NCBI GenBank assembly: GCA_012274445.1
Contig: JAAROD010000076.1
Location: 744,001 to 808,000 of the forward strand
Source of the DNA: Sclerotiophoma versabilis
Taxonomy: Eukaryota > Ascomycota > Dothideomycetes > Pleosporales > Didymellaceae
Direction of reading: 5' to 3'
Length of the DNA: 64,000 nt
Numbering within the stretch: the stretch's first letter is position 1; each line of letters opens with the position of its first letter. This document shows, one piece after another, positions 31,771 to 42,747 of the stretch. The notes beneath the pieces were generated by a model. It was given only the letters and a program-made list of their open reading frames with translations, did no database searches and was not told where the DNA came from. A program made the translations under genes and the position numbers.

Positions 31771-34059
31771 TTAAACGAGATGTGTAAAGGTCCCTTCATC
31801 GATATTAAAGCCTGCGTTCGCGAATATGACTGTCCACAACTCGTCGTTAGCGAAATCCAATGACTCTGATGCGTCCTGCGAGGCAGCAGTTTGCACATCT
31901 TGATCGTCATATGCCGTCGGAGCCTCGTGTCCTTGCACATCGTGTGTGGGTGCGACAGACGACTCTAAGTAGCTGTTTTGGTGGGCTGGATTCTGTGACA
32001 GATTCGTGCCACCTAGGTTCGCGGTCGTTGTTCGAGGACTTAAGTGTTCGTGGTTATCCCGGTTATTCCTTGCACAATGTTGACGCTCGTTGATCGCTTC
32101 GTATTCGAGCAGCACGTTGTGCAAGAACTTAGCTTGTAGAGCGCAACCAGTATTTCTAGGTGCTGCTTGTTCGGTGAGTGTTTTTGCTGCATCTCGAATA
32201 GCGCCGATGGTCGGCCTTTCCATTTCAGACCGAATGTACGTTGGTGCAGAGACAAGTAACTATATTCTCATCAGCAATCTTGCACATTCTACAGACCGAA
32301 ATGTGGATACCTTGATGAGGAACACTGTTGCGTATGCAATCATGACTTGTACAGAATCTTGGGCGAAGTATAGCAATTGAGACGTGGATGCTTCAGAAAC
32401 TAGCCTGAGCATGTCTAGCGCACTTGCGCAACTGTTCCAGATGGCCTCCGTATCTACAGAGGTTGTAATATCCTTCAGCCTGAGCGAGGAACGCAAAGGC
32501 GAGGTGAACAACAGTAATCTGGCATAGCTGCCATAAAAAGGTATCAAGAACGCGTGGCAAGCTTCTCCATCACTGGCAATTGCTTCTAGCCAATTTCTTT
32601 GCCAATCCTCTATCTGCCGGTCAAGCAGACGAAGCAAGGAACGGAACTGTAAAGTTTGTTGACGTTGCTCTTGGATGCCCCGGAAAGTCATCGTTTCAGA
32701 GTGTGTTGAGGTGATGAGACGGAGGGAGACAAAAGCGCTGAGAAGCCGATCGTTCGTAATGGCAAGAGGATGCTGAAACCAATTGTTCGCTGATTCGATG
32801 TAGGCACTCCTCTCAATCATCCAAGGTTTCCCAGTCTGAAAACTAATGCTGTCCTATTGTTAGTGCCAATGCCAGTGCATTGTGATTCAGTAATTCTGAT
32901 TACACACCTGCGATCGTAAACAAACAAAACAAGCCAGGTTCTCTCAATGTCTCTAAATCTTCGAGCAGCGAACTCAGACGCGTTTTTTGGAGGTCTCATC
33001 TCGTCACTGCCAATTTGATGCCAACCAAGCTCGATGGCCATTCTGATGGCGTAACCTACAGATAGCCAGGCACGACTGTCGTCAGATCTCTTCCAGTATG
33101 TTAGTATGAGTATTGCCTGTATAACCTCCACTGATTTGGAGCCACGGCGGAAGCTCTCAATCAACAATTCCTCAGCATGAGTTGACAAGGCAGAGGATAG
33201 TGAAGCATGTAGCAATTTAGCAGCTGCAGCAAGAATAGCGGTGAAGAGGAAGGATGAGGAACCCCTTGTGTGATTGAAAGTGTGAAAACAAGGGTCGAAC
33301 TGGCTTACGAAAGGGTTCAGATGCTTCATGAACCCCTCGAACAATGAAGTGGAGACGTGAAGGTTGACTAGGCCCTTCACAATGGGATCACTGTTCGAGA
33401 TGCTTTGTGATGTTTGATTTGACGTGGTTCCGTGCCGAGTACTCAGGACATTCTGTAAAGAAAACATCCCTCTTGTAGCCTGGCGACTCAGGACATCTGC
33501 TGGCTGAAATCCACTTGATTGTGTCCAGAAATCCTCTTGCAACCTTTCCGTCCCTCCTATTCTACTAGAAGAAGGTGACGGTGGTATTACCCGCTGTCGT
33601 GTATCGTGTTGATGTGCTGATCCATTACCATCGATAAATGTACTAGCGGTAAGGCTCAGATGATAAGGCGCCATGCCTGGTGCACCTATAGTTTGGGTAG
33701 TAAGGTCACCGGTCTCTGACGCGGTTACAGCAACTTGTCCTGCCCTTGAGACTGCTTTGTGCAATCTGTTGAATGTGTCAGCCAGCCGGCATACGGGCAC
33801 ACCGATGTACGTTTGACGAACTTAAAGCCCTGCTTTCGACCGCGCCTGTGTTCGAGAAAGTCGCATTGTAAAGACTTTCGCAAACACCTAGCACACTTCG
33901 CGTCTTTTGCCGCTTTGTGGCATTTCATCTTGACTCTCCGGCATTGCAAGCAAGCATGGGTACTTTGGTATGATCAGTTGCCGAAAGATCGTACAATCGG
34001 ATAGAAGCTGCATACATTGCTCTCGAAGGCCTGGGTATGGCCACCTCATTCGTCTCCAT
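31771..34059 (-). CDS. Zn(II)2Cys6 transcription factor with fungal middle homology region
   Basis: Five exons inferred: 34059-34016, 33962-33811, 33751-32908, 32848-32311 and 32259-31771 (688 aa, frame continuous). The binuclear zinc cluster is at about 19-48, with spacing C-x2-C-x6-C-x8-C-x2-C-x6-C (ACLQCRRVKMKC, CARCLRKSLQC). A basic linker (HRRGRKQGFK) follows. The middle homology region includes LTYWKRSDDSRAWLSVGYAIRMAIELGWH and the TGKPWMIER motif. Overall it resembles the WAR1/LEU3-like branch. Intron 1 uses an AAAG acceptor, which is unusual; the alternative, a start inside exon 2, would lose the frame. It is divergent from the aldo-keto reductase gene and probably controls it and neighbours. 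Confidence 0.85.
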
Positions 34060-34706
34060 CTTCGCAGAGCCTACTCGATGTTCTGAAGATACCGAGATCA
34101 ATCCTAGCACTCGATTTTGAGGCTTCCACCATACTGCAACTTGATAATGGTGGGCGGCAGGTGATGAGTGTTTGTGCAACATGTGTTATCGGATGGTATC
34201 TTGTCACGCTAACCACTTTGAGTCAACCCAAGCCACAAAGTCTAAAAGTCAACCATCCCACCTTCTTCACGATTTGTCTACTCGAGCAACGCCTGCAACC
34301 CACTATCAGTGTAGAATTTCGCGTCCCGTCTGTTGGCTTGTGTACTCTTTCGCGGCTTGTGCAGATGGCCGTTGCCGTGGTGGCCAAATTGTCTCCACAC
34401 ATTGAACCCCGCACAACTTCTCGCTGCGTATGACTGGAAGACGGGCCAACAAAGATAGTCATACTCCAACGCCAACTTCCTTTGGCTAAGCTACTGCGAC
34501 TTCGGCCCGCACCTATGCTGCGATCATCCCTTCTCCTGAACCCACCGGTGTTCTATCGAAGTTAGACACCGGTGGAGTGGCGAATAGGCCAACTCAACCA
34601 TGAATGCTCACGCCTATCCTAAGAAATAATTGAAAAGTCGACTGGAGGGGAAGCGATTCACCTCAAGACCCATCTCAACGCTTCCGAGTAATCCACAGCT
34701 CCGGAA
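34060..34706. other. divergent promoter region
   Basis: About 650 bases between regulator and aldo-keto reductase genes. It holds the CACCGGTG inverted repeat listed separately. No gene recognised. Confidence 0.6.
34542..34575. promoter_or_regulatory. perfect inverted repeat with CACCGGTG cores (candidate operator)
   Basis: CCACCGGTGT at 34542-34551 and its exact complement ACACCGGTGG at 34566-34575 are separated by 14 bases. Each arm itself contains the palindrome CACCGGTG with CGG/CCG triplets, as expected of a Zn2Cys6 dimer site. It lies about 130 bases before the reductase ATG, in the promoter shared with the regulator. Confidence 0.55.
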
Positions 34707-36377
34707 ATGGCCATTGCACCGCGTTCGAAGGCCAAAACGGCACACGTCAATATGATGACGGACACCATCATAGCGAATCTTCCTGCGGACGCACTTCGAA
34801 GCGTAGTCCGAGCTATTCTTACAACGGAACCATCAGTCACGTCAATCTTTGAAGAACACGCACGAAACTACCTCGCAAAGACTGCTCGTGAGCCCACTGG
34901 AGAGCTATTCAGATCGACAGCCAATGGAGTTGAATTCACGTCGAATTTTACACTGGCGCAACAGCGCATACGCTCGACCATCGGATGCGGACTAGTACTT
35001 AAGTGCTTGCCGCTGCTCCAAGGCATCGTCGACGAATTCGCCAATTTGCAGGATTTCAACTGTGCGCCACGTGCAGGTGAACTGGACTGCTTGCTATCAT
35101 CAGTCGACGGAGATATCGTGCAGGCTTTGACCGCGGTCCAAAAACGCCTGTTGTCTAATCATGGAAGTCGAGAACTCAATGCGGAAGAGAGAGTGATCAT
35201 GGACGCACTACTCGAATCGCTGCTACAGTGTCAAGAAAGGTCGCTTGCTGCTAGACAGGACTTTCCTTTCAAACGAAGTACCTCAGTCCTTGAGAGCATG
35301 CTCCTCGACTCAACTGTCGTGTCAATACTTATGCAGCAAAGTACCAAGAATGATAATCATCACGTCATTAAACAAGGGACATCGACTGCCGTGGAGACAT
35401 TCAGACTAAAGAACATCAGTCTCCCAAGACTATTCTCAGGACTCTGGCAACTCTCTAGTCCATCTTGGGGTGTCGCATCACAATCACAGATGATCAAGCA
35501 ATTTGTCGATTACATCAACCGCGGCTTCACTGCATTCGATATGGCTGACCACTACGGCGACGCGGAGGTTATCTTCGGTCAGCTGAGGTCATCTTTGTCT
35601 CGACCAGAAGACGTGTTTGGTGCTACAAAGTACTGCGTCTTTCACAAGATTACCGTAACACAGGACGTAATCCGTGCTAACGTTACGGAACGGTGTCAAC
35701 GGATGAGTTCCGAAAAGGTTGATCTCCTCCAATTCCATTGGCAAGACTACGATGACCATCAGTACATCGAGGCCCTCCAATTGTTGCAGCAAGACGAAAG
35801 AGTGCGCAGTTTGGGACTCTGTAATTTCGATACTGAGCGGCTCCAAGAGGTCATAAACAACGGCATTGATGTCGTCACCAACCAGGTCCAGTTTTCCCTT
35901 ATCGATACACGACCAAGATTCAGGATGGGTGAAGTTTGCAAACGGCACAATGTCAAGCTTCTCACATACGGTACTCTCTGCGGAGGCTTCCTTGCGGACA
36001 AATGGGTTGGCAAACCTGAGCCACAGCTGTTTGGGTCTGAGTCGACACCTTCACAGAGGAAATATTTTGAGATGATCCAGACGTGGGGCGACTGGGAGTT
36101 GTTCCAAGCTCTACTCCAGACTTTGAAACAAATCGCGATCAAACACAGTGTATCCGTTTCAAACGTCGCCACGAGATGGGTCCTCGACTTCCCTTACGTA
36201 GGTGCAGTAATCGTTGGTGCTCGCATGGGTGTTAGTGAACACACGGCGGAGAATCTCAGAACCTATGGATGGCAGCTTGATAAGGAGGACCAGGAGAGCA
36301 TCGAGATGGTCTTGGAGAAGAGCAGAAGAGAAGAAGTATTTAAAGTCATGGGAGATTGTGGCAGCGAATATCGCTGA
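34707..36377 (+). CDS. aldo-keto reductase with an extra N-terminal domain
   Basis: One exon of 556 aa. Residues about 235-550 form an aldo-keto reductase barrel with the full catalytic tetrad: Asp278 and Tyr283 in FDMADHY, Lys308 in GATKYC and His344 in LQFHWQD. The NADPH-side motif near the end reads GAVIVGARMG. The preceding about 200 residues are a separate helical domain (NLPADALRSVVRAIL, IGCGLVLKCLPLLQGIVDE, DGDIVQALTAVQKRLL). I recall similar N-terminal modules in a few fungal metabolic proteins but know no function. The reaction is NADPH-dependent carbonyl reduction or its reverse. Position next to the regulator, permease and malic enzyme suggests a catabolic pathway. Confidence 0.85.
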   Translation: MAIAPRSKAKTAHVNMMTDTIIANLPADALRSVVRAILTTEPSVTSIFEEHARNYLAKTAREPTGELFRSTANGVEFTSNFTLAQQRIRSTIGCGLVLKCLPLLQGIVDEFANLQDFNCAPRAGELDCLLSSVDGDIVQALTAVQKRLLSNHGSRELNAEERVIMDALLESLLQCQERSLAARQDFPFKRSTSVLESMLLDSTVVSILMQQSTKNDNHHVIKQGTSTAVETFRLKNISLPRLFSGLWQLSSPSWGVASQSQMIKQFVDYINRGFTAFDMADHYGDAEVIFGQLRSSLSRPEDVFGATKYCVFHKITVTQDVIRANVTERCQRMSSEKVDLLQFHWQDYDDHQYIEALQLLQQDERVRSLGLCNFDTERLQEVINNGIDVVTNQVQFSLIDTRPRFRMGEVCKRHNVKLLTYGTLCGGFLADKWVGKPEPQLFGSESTPSQRKYFEMIQTWGDWELFQALLQTLKQIAIKHSVSVSNVATRWVLDFPYVGAVIVGARMGVSEHTAENLRTYGWQLDKEDQESIEMVLEKSRREEVFKVMGDCGSEYR

Positions 36378-36531
36378 TGGTCTTTGCGTTTTTCACCGTA
36401 CATTTTATATACAGCATCTCGATAATAATACATTGGTTTGCGACAGTTGCTTTGCAGCAAAGCTAAAATTATATGTCCTATGTACTTTACTTATCGCCGC
36501 TTTCTCGAATGCTGATTTTCCCCTTGAGCTC

Positions 36532-36941
36532 TCAATGGTTTCCTTTTAACCCAACTACAGTAGTATCCGCATGGCTGAATGTTCGCAACCCTGTCCTTAT
36601 AATCTTGAGCTTGGATTTACAGTTCGGATCCGGGCAGGCAATCAACGCATCCGTCGACATCCAATCGTGTCCATGAGTTGGCCGCTGCTTCGATGCTAGC
36701 AGGGGAAGCACAGCCGCTTTATGCCGATTCGTTAGCTTCATAAAATCCTATGCTCGAGTGCTTCAAACATACCCAAGCTGTAAAAGCTGATTCCTTGATC
36801 GTTGGGAAGATGTAGCATCTCTCCCTGTACGGTAAAATAATCGCCCTCTTTGGCTCCGCACATGATACGTTCACCGGGCGGGCAAACCACCTCAACTCGT
36901 AGATCGTACAGCTGGAAGGAGTCATCCTTTGCCAATTCCAT
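36532..36941 (-). CDS. small TIGR04076-like protein
   Basis: Two exons: 36941-36773 and 36716-36532 (117 aa). The 56-nt intron has GTATGT, a GCTAAC branch and an AAAG acceptor; joining there gives the family-like run SLAAVLPLLASKQRPTHGHDW. The first exon encodes YDLRVEVVCPPGERIMCGAKEGDYFTV; the second ends with a CPDPNC motif (possible metal or disulphide site). It resembles short proteins grouped as TIGR04076, whose role is unknown. It is divergent from the permease gene. The ATG at 36939-36941 is the first in frame; an upstream exon cannot be excluded. Confidence 0.7.
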
Positions 36942-37385
36942 AATGTCGCACCCTTTGAATTCAATTCCTTCGAGGTTATTCAAGCTTGCATGAGAACTCC
37001 CAGAAGTTACATGCCTTTTTCCTCCAGTAGCCTATTTTCCGATGACCCGCTCGCTGTGGGGCACCGGCATCCTACCAGCGCGCGTGGCACCGGAACCGGC
37101 GTTCTACCACGCTTATCGCTCACTGACCCCTCTCCGGTTTCTCAAAGCCACTATCGTCTGCTTAGGCAAGGAACGTACGTAGGATACCGGTGCCTAAGGA
37201 GATAGGCTCTGTCTCCGGCGATTTGACTCAGTTGATCGCCAAATTGGAGGCCGGTCGTACCTTCATCACGACAATGGTCCTAGATACTTCACACATCATT
37301 GTGCCTTTTACTGTTCAACGCTGATTAGAACATCGCCAACTTTAAAGCTTCTGTCGCGCTGCAGTTTACGCTGTACATCTGAACC
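36942..37385. promoter_or_regulatory. divergent promoter with repeated GGCACCGG motifs
   Basis: This 440-base region separates the TIGR04076-like gene from the permease gene. GGCACCGG occurs at about 37060-37067 and 37086-37093 (the latter followed by AACCGG). Its complement ACCGGTGCC is at about 37186-37194. The core CACCGG matches the inverted repeat at 34542-34575, so one regulator may act at both promoters. Confidence 0.45.
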
Positions 37386-39164
37386 ATGGATCTCTCGAAG
37401 AAAGATGGCACGCAAGTCGCTCATGACTACGCGTCAAAGTCAGACGTCGAGGATGTGGCCATCGGCACGACGCATGAAGTCAAACGTGACCTTGGACGGC
37501 GCCACATCAATATGATTGCCATCGCTGGCATGATAGTAAGTCGCGTTCTTCGAAACTTTAGCCCGACTATTCAAGCACTTACGCATCCATCCACAGGGCA
37601 CTGGACTGTTCTTAGCATCTGGCCAGGCCATAGCTACCGCAGGGCCTGTAGGCGCTCTATTTGGATATATTTGTATGGGTTTTATTGCTTGCAGCGTCGC
37701 ATTATCCACAGGGGAGATGTCAGCTTTCATGCCAGTTACTGGCGGTTTCGTTCGCCACGCTACAAGGTTCGTGCAGCCAGCACTCGGCATAGCCACCGGA
37801 TGGAACTTCTGGTATACAATGGCGATTACAGCTCCAGCTGAGCTTGCCGCAGCGGCAACCTTGATTAACTTCTGGGATAACGAGATCAACCCTGCCATCT
37901 GGTACTCAGTGTTCATCGTCATTATAGTGGTCATCAACTTTTGTGGAGTAAGAATCTATGGCGAAGTAGGTTTCCGTCAACAGCCTCTGCGGAATTCTAC
38001 TGACTGCCAATAGAGTGAAGTGTTTTTTGCCGCACTCAAAATCCTTCTCATCACAGGCCTTATAATCGCTGGTCTCGTCGTCGATCTTGGAGGCTCGCCT
38101 CGTGGAGATCGGATTGGTTTTCGATATTGGAAGAATCCCGGTCCTTTCAACGCATACCTTGTCCCTGGAAACACTGGAAAGTTCCTTGGGTTTTGGAGCT
38201 CATTGATCTCGGCCGCCTACAGCTATGCGAACATTCAAATTGTCGCCATAGCTGGAGCTGAGACAAAGAACCCGAGGGTCATCATCCCAAACGCCATACG
38301 TATGACGTTCTGGCGAGTCTTAATCTTTTATGTTGTCAGCATCTTAATCGTCGGTATGCTTGTTCCGTACAACGACCCAAATCTTGGAATTTCCACTGGC
38401 AACGCCCAGCAAAGTCCTTTTGTGATCGCATTCCAACGCGCTGGCATCAAAGTCTTGCCATCCATCATCAACGCCATCGTATGCACATCAGCATTCAGCT
38501 GCGGTTCTGCATGTGTCTTTCTTGCATCCCGTACCTTGTACGGTCTGGCAGAAGACAAACAAGCCCCTCGGTTTCTCCTACGCACCAACAGGTTCGGAAC
38601 TCCTTACATGGCTGTAGGAGCATCGCTGGTTTTCATGCCACTTGTCTATCTTAGTCTTGGGAGCAACTCTTCCGTTGTGTTTGGATGGTTTGTCAACATT
38701 ACGACTATCGCTGGTCTGATTGGGTGGCTCGTGATTGAAGTCACTTATCTCAGGTTCTTCTATGCCTTTAGAACTCAAGGCATTAGTCGAGAGCGTACGG
38801 ATGCCAACACTACCTCTACCATGTGTTTCGAAGATGCTGACAAACTTCAGGTCTCGCGTACAAAAGCCCTTTCCAGCCATACATGGCTTGGGCCACCGCA
38901 GGAGCACTCGTCCTCGTCATTTTATTTTCGGGGTACAGTGTCTTCTTTCCCGGTCGTTGGAGCGCCAGCACGTTCCTCACATACTATATCGACATCGCTA
39001 TTTTCGTCTTTCTCTGGGTTGTTGCTTTTTGCTTCTCGAAATCCGGGATTATCGCGTTGCAGGACGTCGACCTCTCAGAAATACGGGATATCGATCGTGA
39101 GAAGGCAGATATTCTTGCTTCAACAGAACAAAACCTCCCATGGTTACGGAAATGGATCGTCTAA
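37386..39164 (+). CDS. amino-acid/polyamine (APC superfamily, AAP-type) permease
   Basis: Four exons: 37386-37535, 37597-37965, 38014-38794 and 38851-39164 (537 aa). Introns are 61, 48 and 56 nt, with canonical ends, and joining preserves family motifs. The N-terminal cytoplasmic part contains LGRRHINMIAIAGMI, followed by GTGLFLASGQAIATAGP, the helix-1 signature of fungal amino-acid permeases. About 12 hydrophobic segments follow, with VVDLGGSPRGDRIGFRYWKNPGPF and the late SREROUT-like loop GISRERLAYKSPFQPY typical of the YAT/AAP group. It should import an amino acid with protons at the plasma membrane. The substrate is not predictable. It sits between the TIGR04076-like gene and malic enzyme. 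Confidence 0.9.
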
Positions 39165-40012
39165 GCCCCGTAATAAAGATCACGATGTACTGTCAACTCG
39201 GTGTAAAGATATCCACTGTAACAATAGAAGCTTCATTGGGCCTCTAGAGTCGTGTCTATCACGTGTCTGTTCCAACTTGCGCTTGCCCCTAGGTGTAGAA
39301 CGACTTGTACATAGGAAGGGACAGGCTTAGCTAGATGTCGCTTGGAGTGATGAACACATCGGCGGCATCGGAGGTGTATCGGAGACTTTAGAGGACCTAA
39401 AGAAAAGCTTAAAGGGAACAAGCAAAATGCGATGTCAATGCCGCGTTCGCTGAACGGGAAGTGGACTTGTTGTGGGGCTGGTATCCGAGCTGCTGGCGAT
39501 GCAGTTTAAAATTCGGCGATCTTTGGTGGTTCTTGCGTCTTGCGCCTTGCGCCCTGGCACGTCGCGCTTTCCTCAGCTGTGAGCCACAACACTGTTCGTC
39601 TCAACCGTTTGAGAAGCTCATCAGCTTTTACTCATCTGTAAATAATCTTGAGCCCTGCTTACGCATCTTTGTCCCTTGTTTGAACCGCCAATCGAGACAC
39701 TCGGCCACTCATCCTAGAATACAGGAACTATCGATAAGGCCCGGAGGACTCGGTGGTGGGGGCAGGCGCGACGTCATAATGCCGAAATATCACGAACGCG
39801 CATTCACGCCTTGACAGACTTCACGATTTGTGTCATGCAGAAGAAAGCGGCCTTTGAAAAAGGTGGAGTCTTCCGAGGTTTGCTGTCAGCTTGTATTCCC
39901 TGACATGCATCCACGCTTAAAAAGCCTCATAGCTAGCAGACCAGCTCCTTTCTCGATTTACCGTCCAGAAACACACAGAGTACTGCGTCTAGACTATCGA
40001 ATTGTCGCAAAA
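39165..40012. other. intergenic region before malic enzyme
   Basis: About 850 bases with no recognised gene. I found no copy of the CACCGG motif here, so malic enzyme may not share the control of its neighbours. Confidence 0.5.
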
Positions 40013-42034
40013 ATGGCATCGCACCCAAACCAGCAGAAGAAGAATGAGAAGTTTGGGCACTTACCTCTCTCTACTTCTGGGCCTCAGAAGACTACTCTCA
40101 CCGTAGGTGTTAAGCATTGAAAATAGAAGACCAGCCGCTAATACGTACGAATAGGGAAATGCTCTCCTTCGAACACCATACTTCAACAAAGGTACTGCCT
40201 TTACAGCTGAAGAGCGTGCAGCCTTCAAACTGCATGGTCTTATGCCCGACAATGTCCAGACTCTCGACGAACAAGTACGACGCGCGTACGAACAGTACAA
40301 ATCACGACCCAGCGATATCGCGAAAAACACATTCATGACAAGTCTGAAGGAACAAAATGAGGTCTTGTACTACAGACTAATTCTCGACCATCTAAAAGAA
40401 ATGTTCTCGATCATCTACACACCCACTGAAGGCGAGGCTATTGCGAACTATTCGAGGCTCTTCAGGAAACCTGAGGGCTGCTTCCTCAATATCGGCGACG
40501 TGGATCGAGTCGAAGATGATATCAGACAATGGGGTAATCCTGAGGATATTGATCTCATTGTGGTCAGCGATGGCCAGCAGATATTGGGTATTGGAGACCA
40601 GGGTGTCGGTGCCATCCTAATCAGTGTAGCCAAGCTGGTCATATACACGCTTTGCGCTGGCATTCACCCTTCACGGACACTCCCTGTGGTGCTTGATTGC
40701 GGCACAGACGTAAGTTTATTGAGAACTACTCTGAACAAGCAACCTTACTAACAGAAAATCAGAACAAAGAGCTGCTCACTGATGATCTCTATCTCGGCCT
40801 GCGAAAACCCCGTGCTAGCGGTGAAGAGTACGACAAATTCGTTGACACCTTTATCAAAGCAGCCAGAAAGCGATATCCCAGGGCGTACATACACTTCGAA
40901 GACTTTGGTTTGAGCAATGCGAGGAGGATCCTCGATAAGTACACGCCTGAATTTGCTTGTTTCAACGATGATGTACAAGGAACAGGATGCGTGACACTAG
41001 CTGCTATCATGGCGGCGTTCAAAGTCAGTGGTACCAAGTGGGACGAGGCACGTTTTGTCATGTTTGGCTCCGGTACTGCAGGCACAGGTATCGCGGACCA
41101 AATCAAGGACGCTATATCGCAGCGAACTAGCAAGTCGACTGAGGATGCAGGGAAGCAGATCTGGTGAAGATCCAAAGCAATACTGCTAATAAATTGACGG
41201 ATGCTAACCATTCACAGGTGCGTGGACAAGCCAGGTCTTCTCCTGGAAGGCAAGAAAGACCAGCTTACACCGGCCCAAGTCGGGTATGCTCGCCAAGATA
41301 GCGAGTGGGAAGGCAAAGAACACAATGACCTGCTCTCTGTAGTGAAGGAAGTCAAGCCGCACGTACTGATCGGCACATCGACTAAGCCTGGCGCTTTCAC
41401 TGAAACAGTCGTGAAGGAAATGGCAAAGCACGTCGAGCGTCCAGTCATCTTCCCGCTTTCCAACCCCACAAAGTTGCACGAGGCCAAGCCACAAGATCTG
41501 TACGACTGGACTGACGGCAAGGTGTTAGTAGCCACTGGCTCGCCTTTCGACCCCGTCAAACACAACGGCAAGGAATACGAGATCTGTAAGTCACCTCTTA
41601 TCTTCATCAAGACTTCAATGCTAAGACTCCTAGCCGAATGCAACAACTCCGTGACCTTCCCTGGCATTGGTCTCGGCGCAGTTCTCAGTCGAACCCGCCT
41701 CATGACACCTGCGCTCCTCGTCGCCGCTGTCGAAGCGCTAGCGGCCGCCGCCCCAGTCGTCACGGGCTCTGGCTCAGGCCTTCTGCCCGACGTGGAAGAC
41801 GTTCGCGAGATCAGCGTCAAGATTGCTCGGAATGTCATCAAGAAGGCCGTCGAAGACGACTTGGCTCAAGAGAAAGATATCCCGACGAATGACGATGATC
41901 TGGAGGAGTGGATTCGTGAACAGATGTGGAACGCTGAGTACAGGCCGCTGGAGTTGGTGAGCGAGATGGAGGCTGATGCTCATGCTAAGGGAGAGATGGG
42001 AACAGGAAGTCAACATAGAGAGGCACGATTCTAA
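40013..42034 (+). CDS. NAD(P)-dependent malic enzyme
   Basis: Five exons: 40013-40102, 40155-40709, 40763-41163, 41218-41585 and 41634-42034 (604 aa), all with phase-consistent introns of 48-54 nt. The enzyme decarboxylates malate to pyruvate with NAD(P)H formation. Visible motifs: YYRLILDHLKEMFSIIYTPTEGEA, the catalytic/metal region FEDFGLSNARRILDKY and FNDDVQGTGCVTLA, a Rossmann GSGTAGTGIA, and NPTKLHEAKPQD followed by the malate-site ECNNSVTFPGIGLGA. There is no obvious mitochondrial presequence, so a cytosolic form is likely. The first exon is a short variable N-terminus (MASHPNQQKK). The context with a permease and reductase suggests carbon skeletons or NADPH feeding a pathway. Confidence 0.93.
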
Positions 42035-42747
42035 GCGTTTCCGTGTTGCGGGCGTACAACATCAATATTGCTTCATGCAGGATAGACGACCTTCTGAAAC
42101 CTGCTTGCCGTGCAACAATACTCATGTTCAACGTACAAAATCTCTGGTACGTGGCATTAATGGAACTTTTCGAATGTAAGTACCTCCATCCTGTTCTCGT
42201 TTTTAGGTTCTTCAAAATCAGGGAAGTAGTGATCATCCTCAATTTCTCTATCTTGATCGAACGTGTCCGAGGGAAAAGTAACGAAGGTTGAATTCCCGCT
42301 TCCACCTGGGTGTTTGCCACCGAGGTTGACATTGTCATGTTCCGGCTTATGACGTGGCCCATCCTGTCTATTGTGTGCTCTGATCCGCTGTTGCTGTCGC
42401 CAGAATTGCTAAAACTTTTTACGTCTGATAGTTGTTTGATCACGAGTTGAATTCTATTCTGTGACACGATTTGATGCAAACACTACAAAAGGGTGTGCTG
42501 AGGGCGGCATCCCGTGTGCTTTCAAACGCCAAGGCCGCCTACGAACAGATGGCAAACACCCAAAGCGGTACTCATGACAAATAACTGAGCAGAACGACTG
42601 TGAAGACAGGCAAAATTGAATAAATGCGGCATAGAGCAAGGGAATCGAATCTGGGATGTATTGAATATTCTGCAAGGATAATATGACGGAGGGAGTCATA
42701 TCTGACGCAATGTTGGAAAGACTTGTTTTGTTTCGTACACTTTGTAT
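42035..42747. other. intergenic region between convergent genes
   Basis: About 710 bases after malic enzyme. No gene recognised. Confidence 0.5.
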
